Shown: one piece after another, positions 39,768-48,788 of the stretch | How positions within the stretch are numbered: the first letter of the stretch is position 1 | Layout of the letters: every line of letters begins with the position of its first letter | Assembly: GCF_036010485.1 (NCBI RefSeq) | Contig: NZ_CP108568.1 | Coordinates: 6,618,001-6,682,000, forward strand | Length of the DNA: 64,000 nt | Origin: Streptomyces sp. NBC_01198 | GTDB taxonomy: Bacteria; Actinomycetota; Actinomycetes; Streptomycetales; Streptomycetaceae | Direction: 5' to 3' | Program-made: the position numbers and the translations under genes | Notes under the pieces: model-generated | The model's database searches: none | The model's input: only the letters and a program-made list of their open reading frames with translations | What the model was told of the DNA's origin: nothing

Positions 39768-40949
39768 ATGGGTGTCACGGCGCGAAGGAACGGCGCGCAC
39801 AGCGCGCCGGCCGTCCTGCCCGCGGATCGCCGGGAGCCACCGGGGACCGGGCAGGACCAGGCGGCAGAACCGTACGCCACCACCGCGGAATGGTGCGGCC
39901 TGCACCCCGACGACCTGCCCGACGGGCTGCTGGTCGCCGACCACACCGGACGGGTGGTCTGCTTCAACGCCGCCGCGGCCCGCATCACCGCGCTGCGGCC
40001 GCAGGACGTACTGGGGCTGCCCGTGGAGCAGGCGCTGCCGCTTGAGGACCTCGAAGGCCGCCGCTGGTGGGCGCTGACCGACCCCTACGGCGGCCTGGCG
40101 ATCCGGGCGGGCCAGCCCGAGCGCAATCTGCTGCTGCCCGGCGGTCGCGAGGTGCTGGTCGCCGCGCGCTACGTCCGCGAGCGGCCGACCGGGCCGGTGC
40201 GCCGGCTGGTGGTCACCCTGCGCGGCACCGACGCCCGGCGGCGCACCGAGCGCAGCCACGCCGAGCTGATCGCCACCGTCGCCCACGAACTGCGCTCGCC
40301 GCTGACGTCGGTCAAGGGCTTCACCGCGACGCTGCTGGCGAAGTGGGAGCGCTTCACCGACGACCAGAAGAAGCTGATGCTGGAGACCGTCGACGCCGAC
40401 GCCAACCGCGTCACCCGGCTGATCGCCGAACTGCTGGACATCTCCCGCATCGACTCCGGCCGGCTCGAAGTACGCCGCCAGCCCGTGGACCTGGCCGCCG
40501 CCGTGCAGCGGCATGTCGACGCGCACGTCGCGGCCGGCCAGCGGCCCGACCGGTTCAGCGTGCGGGTCGGGCAGCCGCTGCCCGCGCTGTGGGCCGACCC
40601 TGACAAGATCGACCAGGTGCTCGGCAACCTGCTGGAAAACGCGGTGCGGCACGGCGAGGGCACTGTCATCATCGAGGTGGGACCCTCGTACGCAGCCGGC
40701 GACCGGCGGTCCACCGGCACGGCGGTCACCGTGAGCGACGAGGGGCCAGGCATCCCGGAGGAGTCCATGAGCCGCGTGTTCACCCGCTTCTGGCGGGGCA
40801 GCAAGCGCGGTGGCACGGGCCTTGGCCTCTACATCGTCAAGGGCATCGTCGAGGCGCACGGCGGCACCATCGCGGTCGGCAGGGCCGCGGGCGGCGGCGC
40901 CGAATTCCGATTTATCCTGCCCGTCGGGGCGCCCGCGTTCATGGCCTGA
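39768..40949 (+). CDS. ohkA: PAS-domain orphan sensor histidine kinase (OhkA-like)
   Basis: A 393-residue soluble kinase. A PAS domain at about residues 50-145 (LPDGLLVADHTGRVVCFNAAAARITAL) is followed by the H-box IATVAHELRSPLTSVKGF, N-box QVLGNLLENAVRH, G1 VSDEGPGIPEES, F-box FTRFWRGS and G2 GGTGLGLYIVKGIVEAHGG. No membrane helix and no response regulator gene next door, so it is an orphan. In S. coelicolor the kinase at this conserved place next to pheS is OhkA, which affects development and secondary metabolism; orthology here is inferred from position and layout. ATG at 39768 is preferred because GAGAGGGG lies about 9 bp before it; GTG 39759 is possible. Confidence 0.88.
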   Translation: MGVTARRNGAHSAPAVLPADRREPPGTGQDQAAEPYATTAEWCGLHPDDLPDGLLVADHTGRVVCFNAAAARITALRPQDVLGLPVEQALPLEDLEGRRWWALTDPYGGLAIRAGQPERNLLLPGGREVLVAARYVRERPTGPVRRLVVTLRGTDARRRTERSHAELIATVAHELRSPLTSVKGFTATLLAKWERFTDDQKKLMLETVDADANRVTRLIAELLDISRIDSGRLEVRRQPVDLAAAVQRHVDAHVAAGQRPDRFSVRVGQPLPALWADPDKIDQVLGNLLENAVRHGEGTVIIEVGPSYAAGDRRSTGTAVTVSDEGPGIPEESMSRVFTRFWRGSKRGGTGLGLYIVKGIVEAHGGTIAVGRAAGGGAEFRFILPVGAPAFMA

Positions 40950-41110
40950 GACGGCCGCACCGCGCAGGCCCCGGTCGGGCTCACCGTAAACCGCCGGTCC
41001 TCGCGGCCCCAGTAGACTCGTGCCCTGGCATGTGTCCGGTCGGGCAGAGCCTCCACCGGAAGGTCGGCGCGCGAGGCGCCCCCACATCATCCATTTCGGA
41101 ACGGGAAGAG

Positions 41111-42232
41111 ATGTCGGCACCGAATAAGTCGTACGACCCTGTCGAGGTCGAGGCGCTCAAGCCCGACGCGATCGAGCGGATGCGCACCGACGCACTCGCC
41201 GCCATCGCGGCCGCCGGCGACCTCGAAGCGCTCGCGCACGTGAAGACCGCGCACACCGGCGGCGGCTCGCCGCTGGCGCTGGCCAACCGCGAGATCGGCG
41301 CCCTGCCCCCGCAGGCCAAGGCCGAGGCGGGCAAGCGGGTGGGCCAGGCCCGCGGCGCGGTCAACCAGGCGCTGGCCGCCCGGCAGGCGGAACTGGAGGC
41401 GGACCGCGACGCGCGGGTGCTGGTCGAGGAGGCCGTCGACGTCACGCTGCCCTACGACCGCCGCCCGGCCGGCGCCCGGCACCCGCTCACCACGCTGTCG
41501 GAGCGCATCGAGGACATCTTCGTGGCCATGGGCTACGAGGTCGCCGAGGGCCCCGAGGTCGAGGCCGAGTGGTTCAACTTCGACGCGCTGAACTTCCCCC
41601 CCGACCACCCGGCCCGCGAGACCCAGGACACCTTCTTCGTCGAGGGCCCCGGCGGCAGCAGCGAATCCGGCGTCGTGCTGCGCACCCACACCTCGCCGGT
41701 GCAGGTCCGCGCCCTGCTGGAGCGCGAGCTGCCCGTGTACGTGATCGCGCCGGGCCGCGTCTACCGCTCCGACGAGCTGGACGCCACCCACACCCCGGTC
41801 TTCGCACAGGTCGAACTGCTCGCGGTGGACGAGGGCCTGACCATGGCCGACCTCAAGGGCACGCTTGACCACATGGTGGTCTCGCTGTTCGGCGAGGGCA
41901 TGACCACCCGGCTGCGGCCCAACCACTTCCCCTTCACCGAGCCTTCCGCCGAGATGGACATGCTCTGCTACGTCTGCCGCGGCGCCTCGGTGGGGAACCC
42001 CGACCGCCCCTGCCGTACCTGCTCCTCCGAGGGCTGGATCGAGCTGGGCGGCTGCGGTGTCGTCAACCCCCGGGTGCTCACCGCCTGCGGTGTCGACCCG
42101 GAGAAGTACAGCGGCTTCGCGTTCGGCTTCGGCATCGAGCGGATGCTGATGTTCCGCCACAACGTCGAGGACATGCGAGACATCGTCGAGGGTGACGTGC
42201 GCTTCACCCTCCCGTTCGGGATGGAGATCTGA
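41111..42232 (+). CDS. pheS: Phenylalanine--tRNA ligase alpha subunit
   Basis: A 373-residue catalytic subunit. N-terminal coiled coil (about 10-100) for tRNA contact, then class II core: HPLTTLSERIEDIFVAMGYEVAEGPEVE, motif 2 region RVYRSDELDATHTPVFAQVELLAVD, and motif 3 GFAFGFGIERMLMFRHNVEDMRD. A Cys-rich loop (CYVCRGASVGNPDRPCRTCSSEGW) is an insertion typical of actinobacteria, possibly metal-binding. ATG at 41111 after GGGAAGAG. TAGACT at about 41012 may be the -10. The stop overlaps the pheT start by one base (TGATG). Confidence 0.97.
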   Translation: MSAPNKSYDPVEVEALKPDAIERMRTDALAAIAAAGDLEALAHVKTAHTGGGSPLALANREIGALPPQAKAEAGKRVGQARGAVNQALAARQAELEADRDARVLVEEAVDVTLPYDRRPAGARHPLTTLSERIEDIFVAMGYEVAEGPEVEAEWFNFDALNFPPDHPARETQDTFFVEGPGGSSESGVVLRTHTSPVQVRALLERELPVYVIAPGRVYRSDELDATHTPVFAQVELLAVDEGLTMADLKGTLDHMVVSLFGEGMTTRLRPNHFPFTEPSAEMDMLCYVCRGASVGNPDRPCRTCSSEGWIELGGCGVVNPRVLTACGVDPEKYSGFAFGFGIERMLMFRHNVEDMRDIVEGDVRFTLPFGMEI

Positions 42233-44715
42233 TGCGGGTCCCGCTTTCTTGGCTGCGGGAGTACGTCGACCTGCCCGCCGGAGTCACCGGCCGCGACGTC
42301 CAGGCCAAGCTCATTTCCGCCGGCCTGGAGGTCGAGACCGTCGAGCAGCTCGGCGCCGGCCTCAAGGGCCCGCTGGTCGTCGGCCGGGTGCTGACCGTCG
42401 AGGAGCTGGAGGGCTTCAAGAAGCCGATCCGCTTCTGCACCGTCGACGTCGCCGACGCCAACGGCAGCGGCGAGCCGCAGGAGATCGTCTGCGGCGCCCG
42501 CAACTTCGCCGTCGGCGACGACGTCGTGGTGATCCTGCCCGGCGGCGTGCTGCCTGGCGACTTCCAGATCTCGGCCCGCAAGACCTACGGCCACACCTCG
42601 CACGGCATGATCTGCTCCGCCCGCGAGCTGGGCATGGGCGACGACCACGACGGCATCATCGTGCTGCCGCCCGGCTCCGAGCCCGGCACCGACGCGGTCG
42701 AGCTGCTCGAACTGGTCGACGAGGTGCTGGACATCGCGGTCACCCCCGACCGCGGCTACGCCCTGTCGCTGCGCGGGGTGGCCCGCGAGGCCGCCATCGC
42801 CTACGGGGTGCCGCTGCGCGACCCCGCGCTGCTCGACGTGCCCGCGCACAACGGCGAGGGCTACCCGGTACGGATCGCCGACCCGGCCGGCTGCGACCGC
42901 TTCACCGCCCGCACGGTCACCGGTCTCGACCCCGAGGCCCACTCGCCGATCTGGCTCCAGCGGCGGCTGCAGAAGGTCGGCATGCGGCCCATCTCGCTCA
43001 CCGTCGACGTCACCAACTACGTGATGTTCGAGCTGGGCCAGCCGCTGCACGCCTACGACCGGTCGCGGCTCGACGGACCGATCGGCGTACGCCGCGCACA
43101 GCCCGGCGAGAAGCTGACCACCCTGGACGGCGCAGAACGCGTCCTCGACCCCGAGGACCTGGTCATCACCGACGAGTCCGGCCCCATCGGGCTGGCCGGC
43201 GTGATGGGCGGCGCGCACACCGAGATCGCCGACGGCGGTTCGACCGACGTCGTCATCGAGGCCGCGCACTTCGCGCCGATCCCGATCGCGCGCACCTCCC
43301 GGCGGCACAAGCTCGGCTCCGAGGCGTCCCGCCGCTTCGAACGCGGCACCGACCCGCTCACCACCTCCGCCGCCGCCCAGCGCACCGTCGACCTGCTGGT
43401 CGGCCTGGCCGGCGGCACCGCGGAGCCCGGCGTCACCGAGATCGTCGCGCCGTCCGAGCCGCGCGTCATCGCGATGCGCGCCGACCACCCCGACCGGGTG
43501 GCCGGCACCGAATACGGCCGGGAGACCGTCGTACGCCGCCTCCAGGAGATCGGCTGCGACGTGCTGGGCGGCGACGAGCTGGCCGTCACCGTGCCGTCCT
43601 GGCGCCCCGACCTCAGCTACCCCAACGACCTGGCCGAAGAGGTCATCAGGCTCGAAGGCTACGAGAACCTGCCGTCGACCCTGCCGCAGCCGCCCGCAGG
43701 GCGCGGCCTGACCGAGTCGCAGCGGCTGCACCGCCGCGTCGGCCGCGCACTGGCCGGCGCCGGCTACGTCGAGGCGCCCAGCTACCCCTTCCTCGGCGCG
43801 GAGTCCTTCGACCAGCTCGGCCTGGACGAGGACGACGAGCGGCGCCGTACGGTACGGCTCGCCAACCCGCTGGACGACACCGAGCCGGCGCTGCGCACCA
43901 CGCTGCTGCCCGGGCTGCTCGGCACGCTGCGCCGCAACGCGGGGCGGGGCGCGCACGACCTGGCCCTCTTCGAGACGGGCCTGGTCTTCCTGCCCACCGG
44001 CGAGCAGACAGTGCCGCCGCGGCTGCCGGTCGACCGGCGGCCCACCGACGAGGAGATCAGCGCGCTGCAGGCCGCGCTGCCCGAACAGCCCCTGCGGGTC
44101 GGCACGGTGCTGGCCGGAGCGCGCGAACTCCCCGGCTGGTGGGGCGCCGGCCACCCCGCGACCTGGGCCGACGCGATCGAGGCCGCGCGGACCGTCGCCC
44201 GCGAGGCGGGCGTCACCCTGACCGTACGGGCCGGGCGTTACGCGCCCTTCCACCCCGGGCGGTGCGCCGTCCTGCTGGCCGGCGAGCAGGTCGTCGGCCA
44301 CGCCGGGGAACTGCACCCGAGGGTCACCAAGGCCTTCGGGGTGCCCGAGCGGACCAGCGCCATGGAGATCGACCTGGACCTGGTCGAACGGGCCGGCGGC
44401 GAACGCGCCGGCGGGCCGCGGGTCTCGACCTTCCCCGTCGCCACGCAGGACGTCGCCCTGGTGGTCGCCGCGGACGTGCCGGCCGCCGAGGTCGAGGAGG
44501 CGCTGCGCGCGGGAGCGGGTGAACTGCTCGAATCGGCCCGCCTCTTCGACATCTTCACCGGCCCGCAGATCGGCGAGGGCCGCAAGTCCCTGGCGTACGC
44601 GCTGCGCTTCCGCGCGGCCGACCGCACGCTGACCGCGGAGGAGGCGTCCGGGGCGCGTGACGCGGCCATCGCCTCGGCGACGCGCCGTACGAACGCCACC
44701 CTCCGCGGCGCCTGA
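42232..44715 (+). CDS. pheT: Phenylalanine--tRNA ligase beta subunit
   Basis: An 827-residue subunit. It starts with MRVPLSWLREYVDLP and an EMAP-II-like tRNA-binding domain (GRVLTVEELEGFKKPIRFCTVDV, IVCGARNFAVGD), then the B3/B4 editing domain, B5 (GLAGGTAEPGVTEIV...), the catalytic-like core (DLAEEVIRLEGYENLPSTLPQP) and the C-terminal ferredoxin-fold anticodon domain (STFPVATQDVALVV, LFDIFTGPQIGEGRKSLAYALRFRAADRTLTAEE). Length and domains are complete. Translationally coupled to pheS. Confidence 0.97.
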   Translation: MRVPLSWLREYVDLPAGVTGRDVQAKLISAGLEVETVEQLGAGLKGPLVVGRVLTVEELEGFKKPIRFCTVDVADANGSGEPQEIVCGARNFAVGDDVVVILPGGVLPGDFQISARKTYGHTSHGMICSARELGMGDDHDGIIVLPPGSEPGTDAVELLELVDEVLDIAVTPDRGYALSLRGVAREAAIAYGVPLRDPALLDVPAHNGEGYPVRIADPAGCDRFTARTVTGLDPEAHSPIWLQRRLQKVGMRPISLTVDVTNYVMFELGQPLHAYDRSRLDGPIGVRRAQPGEKLTTLDGAERVLDPEDLVITDESGPIGLAGVMGGAHTEIADGGSTDVVIEAAHFAPIPIARTSRRHKLGSEASRRFERGTDPLTTSAAAQRTVDLLVGLAGGTAEPGVTEIVAPSEPRVIAMRADHPDRVAGTEYGRETVVRRLQEIGCDVLGGDELAVTVPSWRPDLSYPNDLAEEVIRLEGYENLPSTLPQPPAGRGLTESQRLHRRVGRALAGAGYVEAPSYPFLGAESFDQLGLDEDDERRRTVRLANPLDDTEPALRTTLLPGLLGTLRRNAGRGAHDLALFETGLVFLPTGEQTVPPRLPVDRRPTDEEISALQAALPEQPLRVGTVLAGARELPGWWGAGHPATWADAIEAARTVAREAGVTLTVRAGRYAPFHPGRCAVLLAGEQVVGHAGELHPRVTKAFGVPERTSAMEIDLDLVERAGGERAGGPRVSTFPVATQDVALVVAADVPAAEVEEALRAGAGELLESARLFDIFTGPQIGEGRKSLAYALRFRAADRTLTAEEASGARDAAIASATRRTNATLRGA

Positions 44716-45205
44716 CCCCACCCCCCGGGGAGGGGGACGACCCCCTCCCCGGCCCCCTGCGCCACAGTCGTGCCTGAGCGCGCAGTTCCCCGCGCCCCCG
44801 GGGTGGTGGCTGCCGTCCTGTACCTGTCGGTCGCCGGTGGCTGAGCGCGCAGTTCCCCGCGCCCCTGATGGCTTGCCCTCCGCGCCAGAGAGGCCGCCGC
44901 CACCCTTCGGCGACGGCAGACGCCCCGCCAGGGGCGCGAGGAACTGCGCGCCAAGCCACGACGGCGGCAAGGGCAGCAACGCCACAGCAAGTGGCAACCC
45001 CTCAGGGGCGCGGGGAACGGCGCGACCAGCCACGACAGGGCGGCCGGCGGGCGGCCGGCGGGCGGCCGGCGGGAGGGGGAAATTCGGCGCATCCCCGGAG
45101 GGAATTCGCTCGATCGGGTGACCCGTCCGAACGCGATGGGCGCGGCGCCGAGCCGCCCGGTAAGAATCGGGGGGACGCGAAGAGCCGCAAAGGGGAGCCG
45201 GCCGC
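44716..45205. repeat. Repeat-rich spacer: four copies of a GC-rich element plus an 11-bp tandem repeat
   Basis: No gene seen in this 490-bp gap. It holds two direct copies sharing 25 identical bp (44774-44798 and 44841-44865; core GCGCAGTTCCCCGCGCCC) and two copies in opposite orientation (44931-44955 and 45005-45029; core GGGGCGCGGGGAAC or close variant), so long-range hairpins can form. After them GCGGCCGGCGG is repeated three times (45040-45072). A further single copy of the element lies at 20657. This looks like a dispersed streptomycete intergenic repeat, perhaps acting as a terminator of pheST. Confidence 0.8.
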
Positions 45206-46414
45206 ATGAGCCTGATGCGAACCATCCGCGGCCTGAGCCGCAGAAGCCGCACGTGCTGGGTGCCCTTGTGCGCGGCCTGGGTCGCCGCCACCGGCATCCT
45301 CGCCTGGCAGGTGCCGCACGGCACCGACGTGCTGCCCGCCCTCGCGGTGACCCCGGCGCTGAGCGCCGCGAGCGGCGCGCGCCGCCGGGCCGTCCTGGCC
45401 AGCGGCACCCTCGCGCTGGCAGCGCTGTGCACCGACCTCGCCGACGACTCCGTCGGCATCTCGGGCCCGGCGGCCGGCGCCGCCTGCACCGTGCTGGCCG
45501 TGATAGCCGCGGGCATGTCCATCGCGGGCCGCCGCAGCACCATGTCCGCCGAGCTGGCCAGGACCCGGGAGATCGCGGTCGCCGCGCAGCACGTCCTGCT
45601 GCGGCCGCTGCCGCAGGAGGTGGGCGGCGTCGCGGTGAGCGGCGAGTACCTGTCGGCGAGCCACGGCGCCAGGGTCGGCGGCGACTTCTACGAGGTGCTG
45701 GCCACCCCGTTCGGGGTGCGCGCGCTGATCGGGGACGCGCGGGGGCACGGCCTGCCCGCGATCGGCCTGGTCGCGGCGCTGCTGGGCAGTTTCCGGGAGG
45801 CCGCGCACCACGAGGCGGAGCTGTCCGGCGTGGTGCACCGCCTGGACGGTGCCATGCACCGCCACCTGAGCGGGCGCGCGCCCGGCGAGGACGTGACCGC
45901 GGAGGAGTTCGCCACCGTCCAGCTGGTGCAGCTCGCCGAGGACGGCGACCTGCTGGCGGTCAACTGCGGCCACCCGCCGCCGTATCTCCTGGGGCCGCGG
46001 AGCGGCCAGCTGGCGCTGGGCGAGCCGCTGCCGCCGCTGGGCCTCTTCGACCCGCTGCGTACGGAGGTCTCCGTGTGCCACGGCAGGCTGGACCCGGGGG
46101 AGGGACTGCTCCTCTACACCGACGGCGTGGAGGACGCGCGCGACCGGGCCGGCCGGTTCTTCCCGCTGCCCGACACGCTGGCCGCGCTGGCGGCCTCCCG
46201 GGTGTGCGGACCCGAGGTCGCCGCCAGGCTACGCGCGGAGATAGTCGACCACACCGGCGGCCGCGGCGCCGACGACGTCGCTCTCCTCGTGCTGAGCCGC
46301 GCCCCGCAGGCCGCGGCGATCCGCGGTCGGGTGACGTCGCCGCCGTCCCGTCAGCCGGACGCCAGCGCGGCGACGGTGGCCGACGCCAGCGCGTCCAGCC
46401 CGGCCGGGCTGTAG
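45206..46414 (+). CDS. Membrane-anchored PP2C/SpoIIE-type serine phosphatase
   Basis: A 402-residue protein. Three or four hydrophobic helices in residues about 18-110 are followed by a SpoIIE/RsbU-type phosphatase domain: LLRPLPQEVGGVAVSGEYLSASHGARVGGDFYEV, VRALIGDARGHGLPAIGLVAALLGSFREAAH, LVQLAEDGDLLAVNCGHPPPYLL, GEGLLLYTDGVEDARDRAGRFF and GRGADDVALLVLSR, with the metal-binding Asp residues of GGDF, GDARG, TDGVEDA and ADD all present. Such proteins dephosphorylate anti-sigma antagonists; the signal and target are unknown. ATG at 45206. The 3' end overlaps the convergent TetR gene by 64 bp. Confidence 0.92.
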   Translation: MSLMRTIRGLSRRSRTCWVPLCAAWVAATGILAWQVPHGTDVLPALAVTPALSAASGARRRAVLASGTLALAALCTDLADDSVGISGPAAGAACTVLAVIAAGMSIAGRRSTMSAELARTREIAVAAQHVLLRPLPQEVGGVAVSGEYLSASHGARVGGDFYEVLATPFGVRALIGDARGHGLPAIGLVAALLGSFREAAHHEAELSGVVHRLDGAMHRHLSGRAPGEDVTAEEFATVQLVQLAEDGDLLAVNCGHPPPYLLGPRSGQLALGEPLPPLGLFDPLRTEVSVCHGRLDPGEGLLLYTDGVEDARDRAGRFFPLPDTLAALAASRVCGPEVAARLRAEIVDHTGGRGADDVALLVLSRAPQAAAIRGRVTSPPSRQPDASAATVADASASSPAGL

Positions 46415-46959
46415 GTGCCGCCGAGGACGGCCTGCCGCCAGTAGAGGGGGCCGGCCAGCAGGTCGACGGCGAGAGCGGGATCCGTACCGGCGGGGATCTC
46501 GCCGCGGGCGGCGGCCTGCCCGAGCACGGCGGCGACGATCCCGCCGTGCGCCTCCCGCAGGGCGTTGTGCAGCGCCTGGGCGAGCTCGGGGCTGCGGGCG
46601 GCCTCGGCCAGCAGGTCGGGAAGGATCTGCGCGACCAGCGGATGCCGCAGCGCCCGCGCGCTGACGTCGAGCATGGCGCGTACGTCCCCGAGCAGGGACC
46701 CGCTGTCCGGCACTGGCAGGCCCTGCGCGGCCAGCGCGGGCACCACGTCCAGGACCAGCGGCAGCTTCGAGTGCCAGCGCCGGTAGACCGCGGCCTTGCC
46801 CACGCCCGCCCGGCGGGCGATGCCCTCCATGGACATCCGCGCGTAGCCGACCTCCGCGAGTTCCGCGAGGACCGCGGCCCTGATCGCCTCGGTGACGTCG
46901 GTCCGGAGGACGGCGGCGCCCGCGGGGGGCCTGCGGGGAGCGGGATCGGCTGCGGTCAT
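46351..46959 (-). CDS. TetR-family regulator of the divergent exporter
   Basis: A 202-residue regulator. Helix-turn-helix: TEAIRAAVLAELAEVGYARMSMEGIARRAGVGKAAVYRRWHSKLPLVLDVV, with a TetR C-terminal domain of the 'YRRWxSK' group. ATG at 46959 (MTAADPAP); the longer frame runs through the promoter region. It is divergent from the TagG/TagH-like exporter pair, and two dyads with GGAAC/GTTCC symmetry in the 104-bp gap overlap the exporter promoter, so it probably represses that pair and itself. Confidence 0.92.
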   Translation of the reverse strand: MTAADPAPRRPPAGAAVLRTDVTEAIRAAVLAELAEVGYARMSMEGIARRAGVGKAAVYRRWHSKLPLVLDVVPALAAQGLPVPDSGSLLGDVRAMLDVSARALRHPLVAQILPDLLAEAARSPELAQALHNALREAHGGIVAAVLGQAAARGEIPAGTDPALAVDLLAGPLYWRQAVLGGTYSPAGLDALASATVAALASG

Positions 46960-46978
46960 GCGGGCGAGCCTATCGCGA

Positions 46979-47043
46979 CGGAACGGTTGCGTTCCGGCGC
47001 GTGCGGCCGTTAGGGTCGACGCGACGATACGGACCCGTTCCGT
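46979..47043. promoter_or_regulatory. Divergent promoter with two TetR-type dyads
   Basis: Dyad 1 is CGGAACG-GTTG-CGTTCCG at 46979-46996; dyad 2 is ACGGA-CCCGT-TCCGT at 47029-47043. A promoter TTGCGT-18-TAGGGT (46987-46992 and 47011-47016) faces the exporter genes, so dyad 1 covers the -35 and dyad 2 lies just past the expected transcription start. Confidence 0.6.
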
Positions 47044-47063
47044 CGTACTCACGGAGGTCGCCC

Positions 47064-47936
47064 ATGCCCGCTCCCACCCCCCTCGCCGCCCTCGCTGCCG
47101 CCCATGGGCTCAGCGTCAGCGGCGCCCGGCCCACCCTGGTGGAGTACACCAGGCGGCTGTGGGGCCGCCGGCACTTCATCGACGAGTTCGCCAGGGCGCG
47201 CACCGCCGCCCCGTACACCCAGGCCAGGCTCGGCCAGCTGTGGCAGGTCGGGACGCCGCTGCTGAACGCCGCGGTCTACTTCCTGATCTTCGGCGCGCTG
47301 CTCGGATCCGGCCGCGGAGTGCCCGACTACATCCCCTTCCTGTGCACGGGGATCTTCGTCTTCACCTTCACCCAGTCGGCGGTGCTGGCCGGTGCCCGTT
47401 CGCTGACCGACAACATCGGGCTGGTCAGAGCCCTGCACTTCCCGCGCGCCGGGCTGCCGCTGGCCGTCACCCTGATGCAGCTGCGGCAGCTGCTGCTGTC
47501 CCTCGGGGTGCTCGCGGTGATCATCGTGGTGAGCGGCGTGCCGGTCACCGTCCGCTGGCTGCTCGCGGTGCCCGCGCTGGCGCTGCAGACCGTCTTCACC
47601 GCCGGATGCGCGCTGGCCGTGGCCCGCATCGGCGCCCGCACCACCGACTTCGCCCAGCTGCTGCCCTTCGCGGTCCGCAGCTGGATGTACGCGTCCGGGA
47701 TCTTCTACGACCTCTCCCGGATCACCGCACGCGTCCCGCACCCGGTGGCGCTGGCGCTGGACGCCAACCCGGCACAGGTCTACGTCGCGCTGATGCGCTA
47801 CGCCCTGATCGACAGCGTCACCCCCGGCCGACTGCCGGCGCACGTGTGGCCGCTCGCGCTGATCTGGGCGACGGTGGCGGGGTGTGCGGGATACACGTTC
47901 TTCTGGTCGTCCGAGGAGGAGTACGGACGTGGCTGA
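47064..47936 (+). CDS. ABC-2 polysaccharide/teichoic acid exporter permease (TagG-like)
   Basis: A 290-residue membrane protein with a cytoplasmic N-terminus (LVEYTRRLWGRRHFIDEFARART), then six helices with the ABC-2 TagG/Wzm pattern: QARLGQLWQVGTPLLNAAVYFLIFGALL, FLCTGIFVFTFTQSAVLAGARSLTDNIGLVRALHFPRAGLP and RSWMYASGIFYDLSRI. ATG at 47064 with ACGGAGG upstream. It overlaps the ATPase gene by 8 bp. Role: flipping or export of a lipid-linked glycan or teichoic acid-like polymer. Confidence 0.92.
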   Translation: MPAPTPLAALAAAHGLSVSGARPTLVEYTRRLWGRRHFIDEFARARTAAPYTQARLGQLWQVGTPLLNAAVYFLIFGALLGSGRGVPDYIPFLCTGIFVFTFTQSAVLAGARSLTDNIGLVRALHFPRAGLPLAVTLMQLRQLLLSLGVLAVIIVVSGVPVTVRWLLAVPALALQTVFTAGCALAVARIGARTTDFAQLLPFAVRSWMYASGIFYDLSRITARVPHPVALALDANPAQVYVALMRYALIDSVTPGRLPAHVWPLALIWATVAGCAGYTFFWSSEEEYGRG

Positions 47937-48768
47937 ACAGTCCGCAGGAGAGGCCGCAGAGCAGTCGCAGGCCCAGCGGGAGACCGCGGCGCGGCCCGCG
48001 CTGCCGCCGGGCGTGCCGACCGTCGTGGTCGACGGCCTGCATGTCGTCTACCGGATCTACGCCGCGGGCGCCGGCCACGGCAGCGCCACCGCCGCGCTGC
48101 GCCGCATGGTGCTGCGGCAGGGCTCGCCCAGCGTGCACGACGTGCACGCGGTCAAGGGCGTGAGCTTCACCGCCTACCGCGGCGAGGCCATCGGCATCAT
48201 CGGCTCGAACGGCTCGGGCAAATCCACCCTGCTCAAGGCCATCGCGGGCCTGCTCCCGCCGGACCGCGGCCGGGTCTACACCGACGGCCAGCCGTCGCTG
48301 CTCGGCGTGAACGCGGCACTGATGAACGACCTCACCGGCGCCACCAACGTGGTACTCGGCGGCCTGGCGATGGGCATGTCGCAGGAGGAGGTGCGCTCGC
48401 GCTACCAGGGGATCGTCGACTTCTCCGGGATCAACGAGAAGGACGACTTCATCTCGCTGCCGATGCGCACGTACTCCTCCGGCATGGCGGCCCGGCTGCG
48501 CTTCTCGATCGCCGCGGCCAAGAACCACGACGTGCTGATGATCGACGAGGCGCTGGCCACCGGCGACCGGGCCTTCCAGCGCCGCTCGGAGGAACGCATC
48601 CGGGAGCTGCGCAAGGAGGCCGGCACCGTCTTCCTGGTCAGCCACAACAACAACTCCATCCGCGACACCTGCGATCGGGTGCTGTGGCTGGAGAAGGGCG
48701 AGCTGCTGATGGACGGGCCCACCGACACCGTGATCAAGGCCTACGAGGCGGAGACCGGCGGCGGCTGA
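47929..48768 (+). CDS. ABC polysaccharide/teichoic acid exporter ATPase (TagH-like)
   Basis: A 279-residue ATPase. The N-terminus is extended (about 35 residues), then VVVDGLHVVYRIYA, Walker A IGIIGSNGSGKSTLLK, PSLLGVNAALMNDLTGATNVVLGG (typical TagH/Wzt insert), signature MRTYSSGMAARLRFSIA, Walker B VLMIDEALATGD and switch FLVSHNNNSI. It has no C-terminal carbohydrate-binding extension. The GTG at 47929 overlaps the permease stop. It works with the permease above. Confidence 0.94.
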   Translation: MAEQSAGEAAEQSQAQRETAARPALPPGVPTVVVDGLHVVYRIYAAGAGHGSATAALRRMVLRQGSPSVHDVHAVKGVSFTAYRGEAIGIIGSNGSGKSTLLKAIAGLLPPDRGRVYTDGQPSLLGVNAALMNDLTGATNVVLGGLAMGMSQEEVRSRYQGIVDFSGINEKDDFISLPMRTYSSGMAARLRFSIAAAKNHDVLMIDEALATGDRAFQRRSEERIRELRKEAGTVFLVSHNNNSIRDTCDRVLWLEKGELLMDGPTDTVIKAYEAETGGG

Positions 48769-48788
48769 GCCCGCGGGGCCACCGGCCG

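Noticed and set aside
40950..41110. T-box or leader-peptide attenuator before pheS
   Set aside because: The spacer is short, with no Phe-codon run, no T-box motif and no terminator-like hairpin.
37845..41120. A 1091-codon open frame on the minus strand across rplT, the RNA methyltransferase and the kinase
   Set aside because: Antisense shadow of GC-rich coding sequence; composition is Gly/Arg/Gln-rich with no family, and the plus-strand genes are certain.
41968..45543. A 1191-codon minus-strand open frame over pheT
   Set aside because: Shadow of pheT and the repeat spacer; low-complexity, no domain, no ribosome site.
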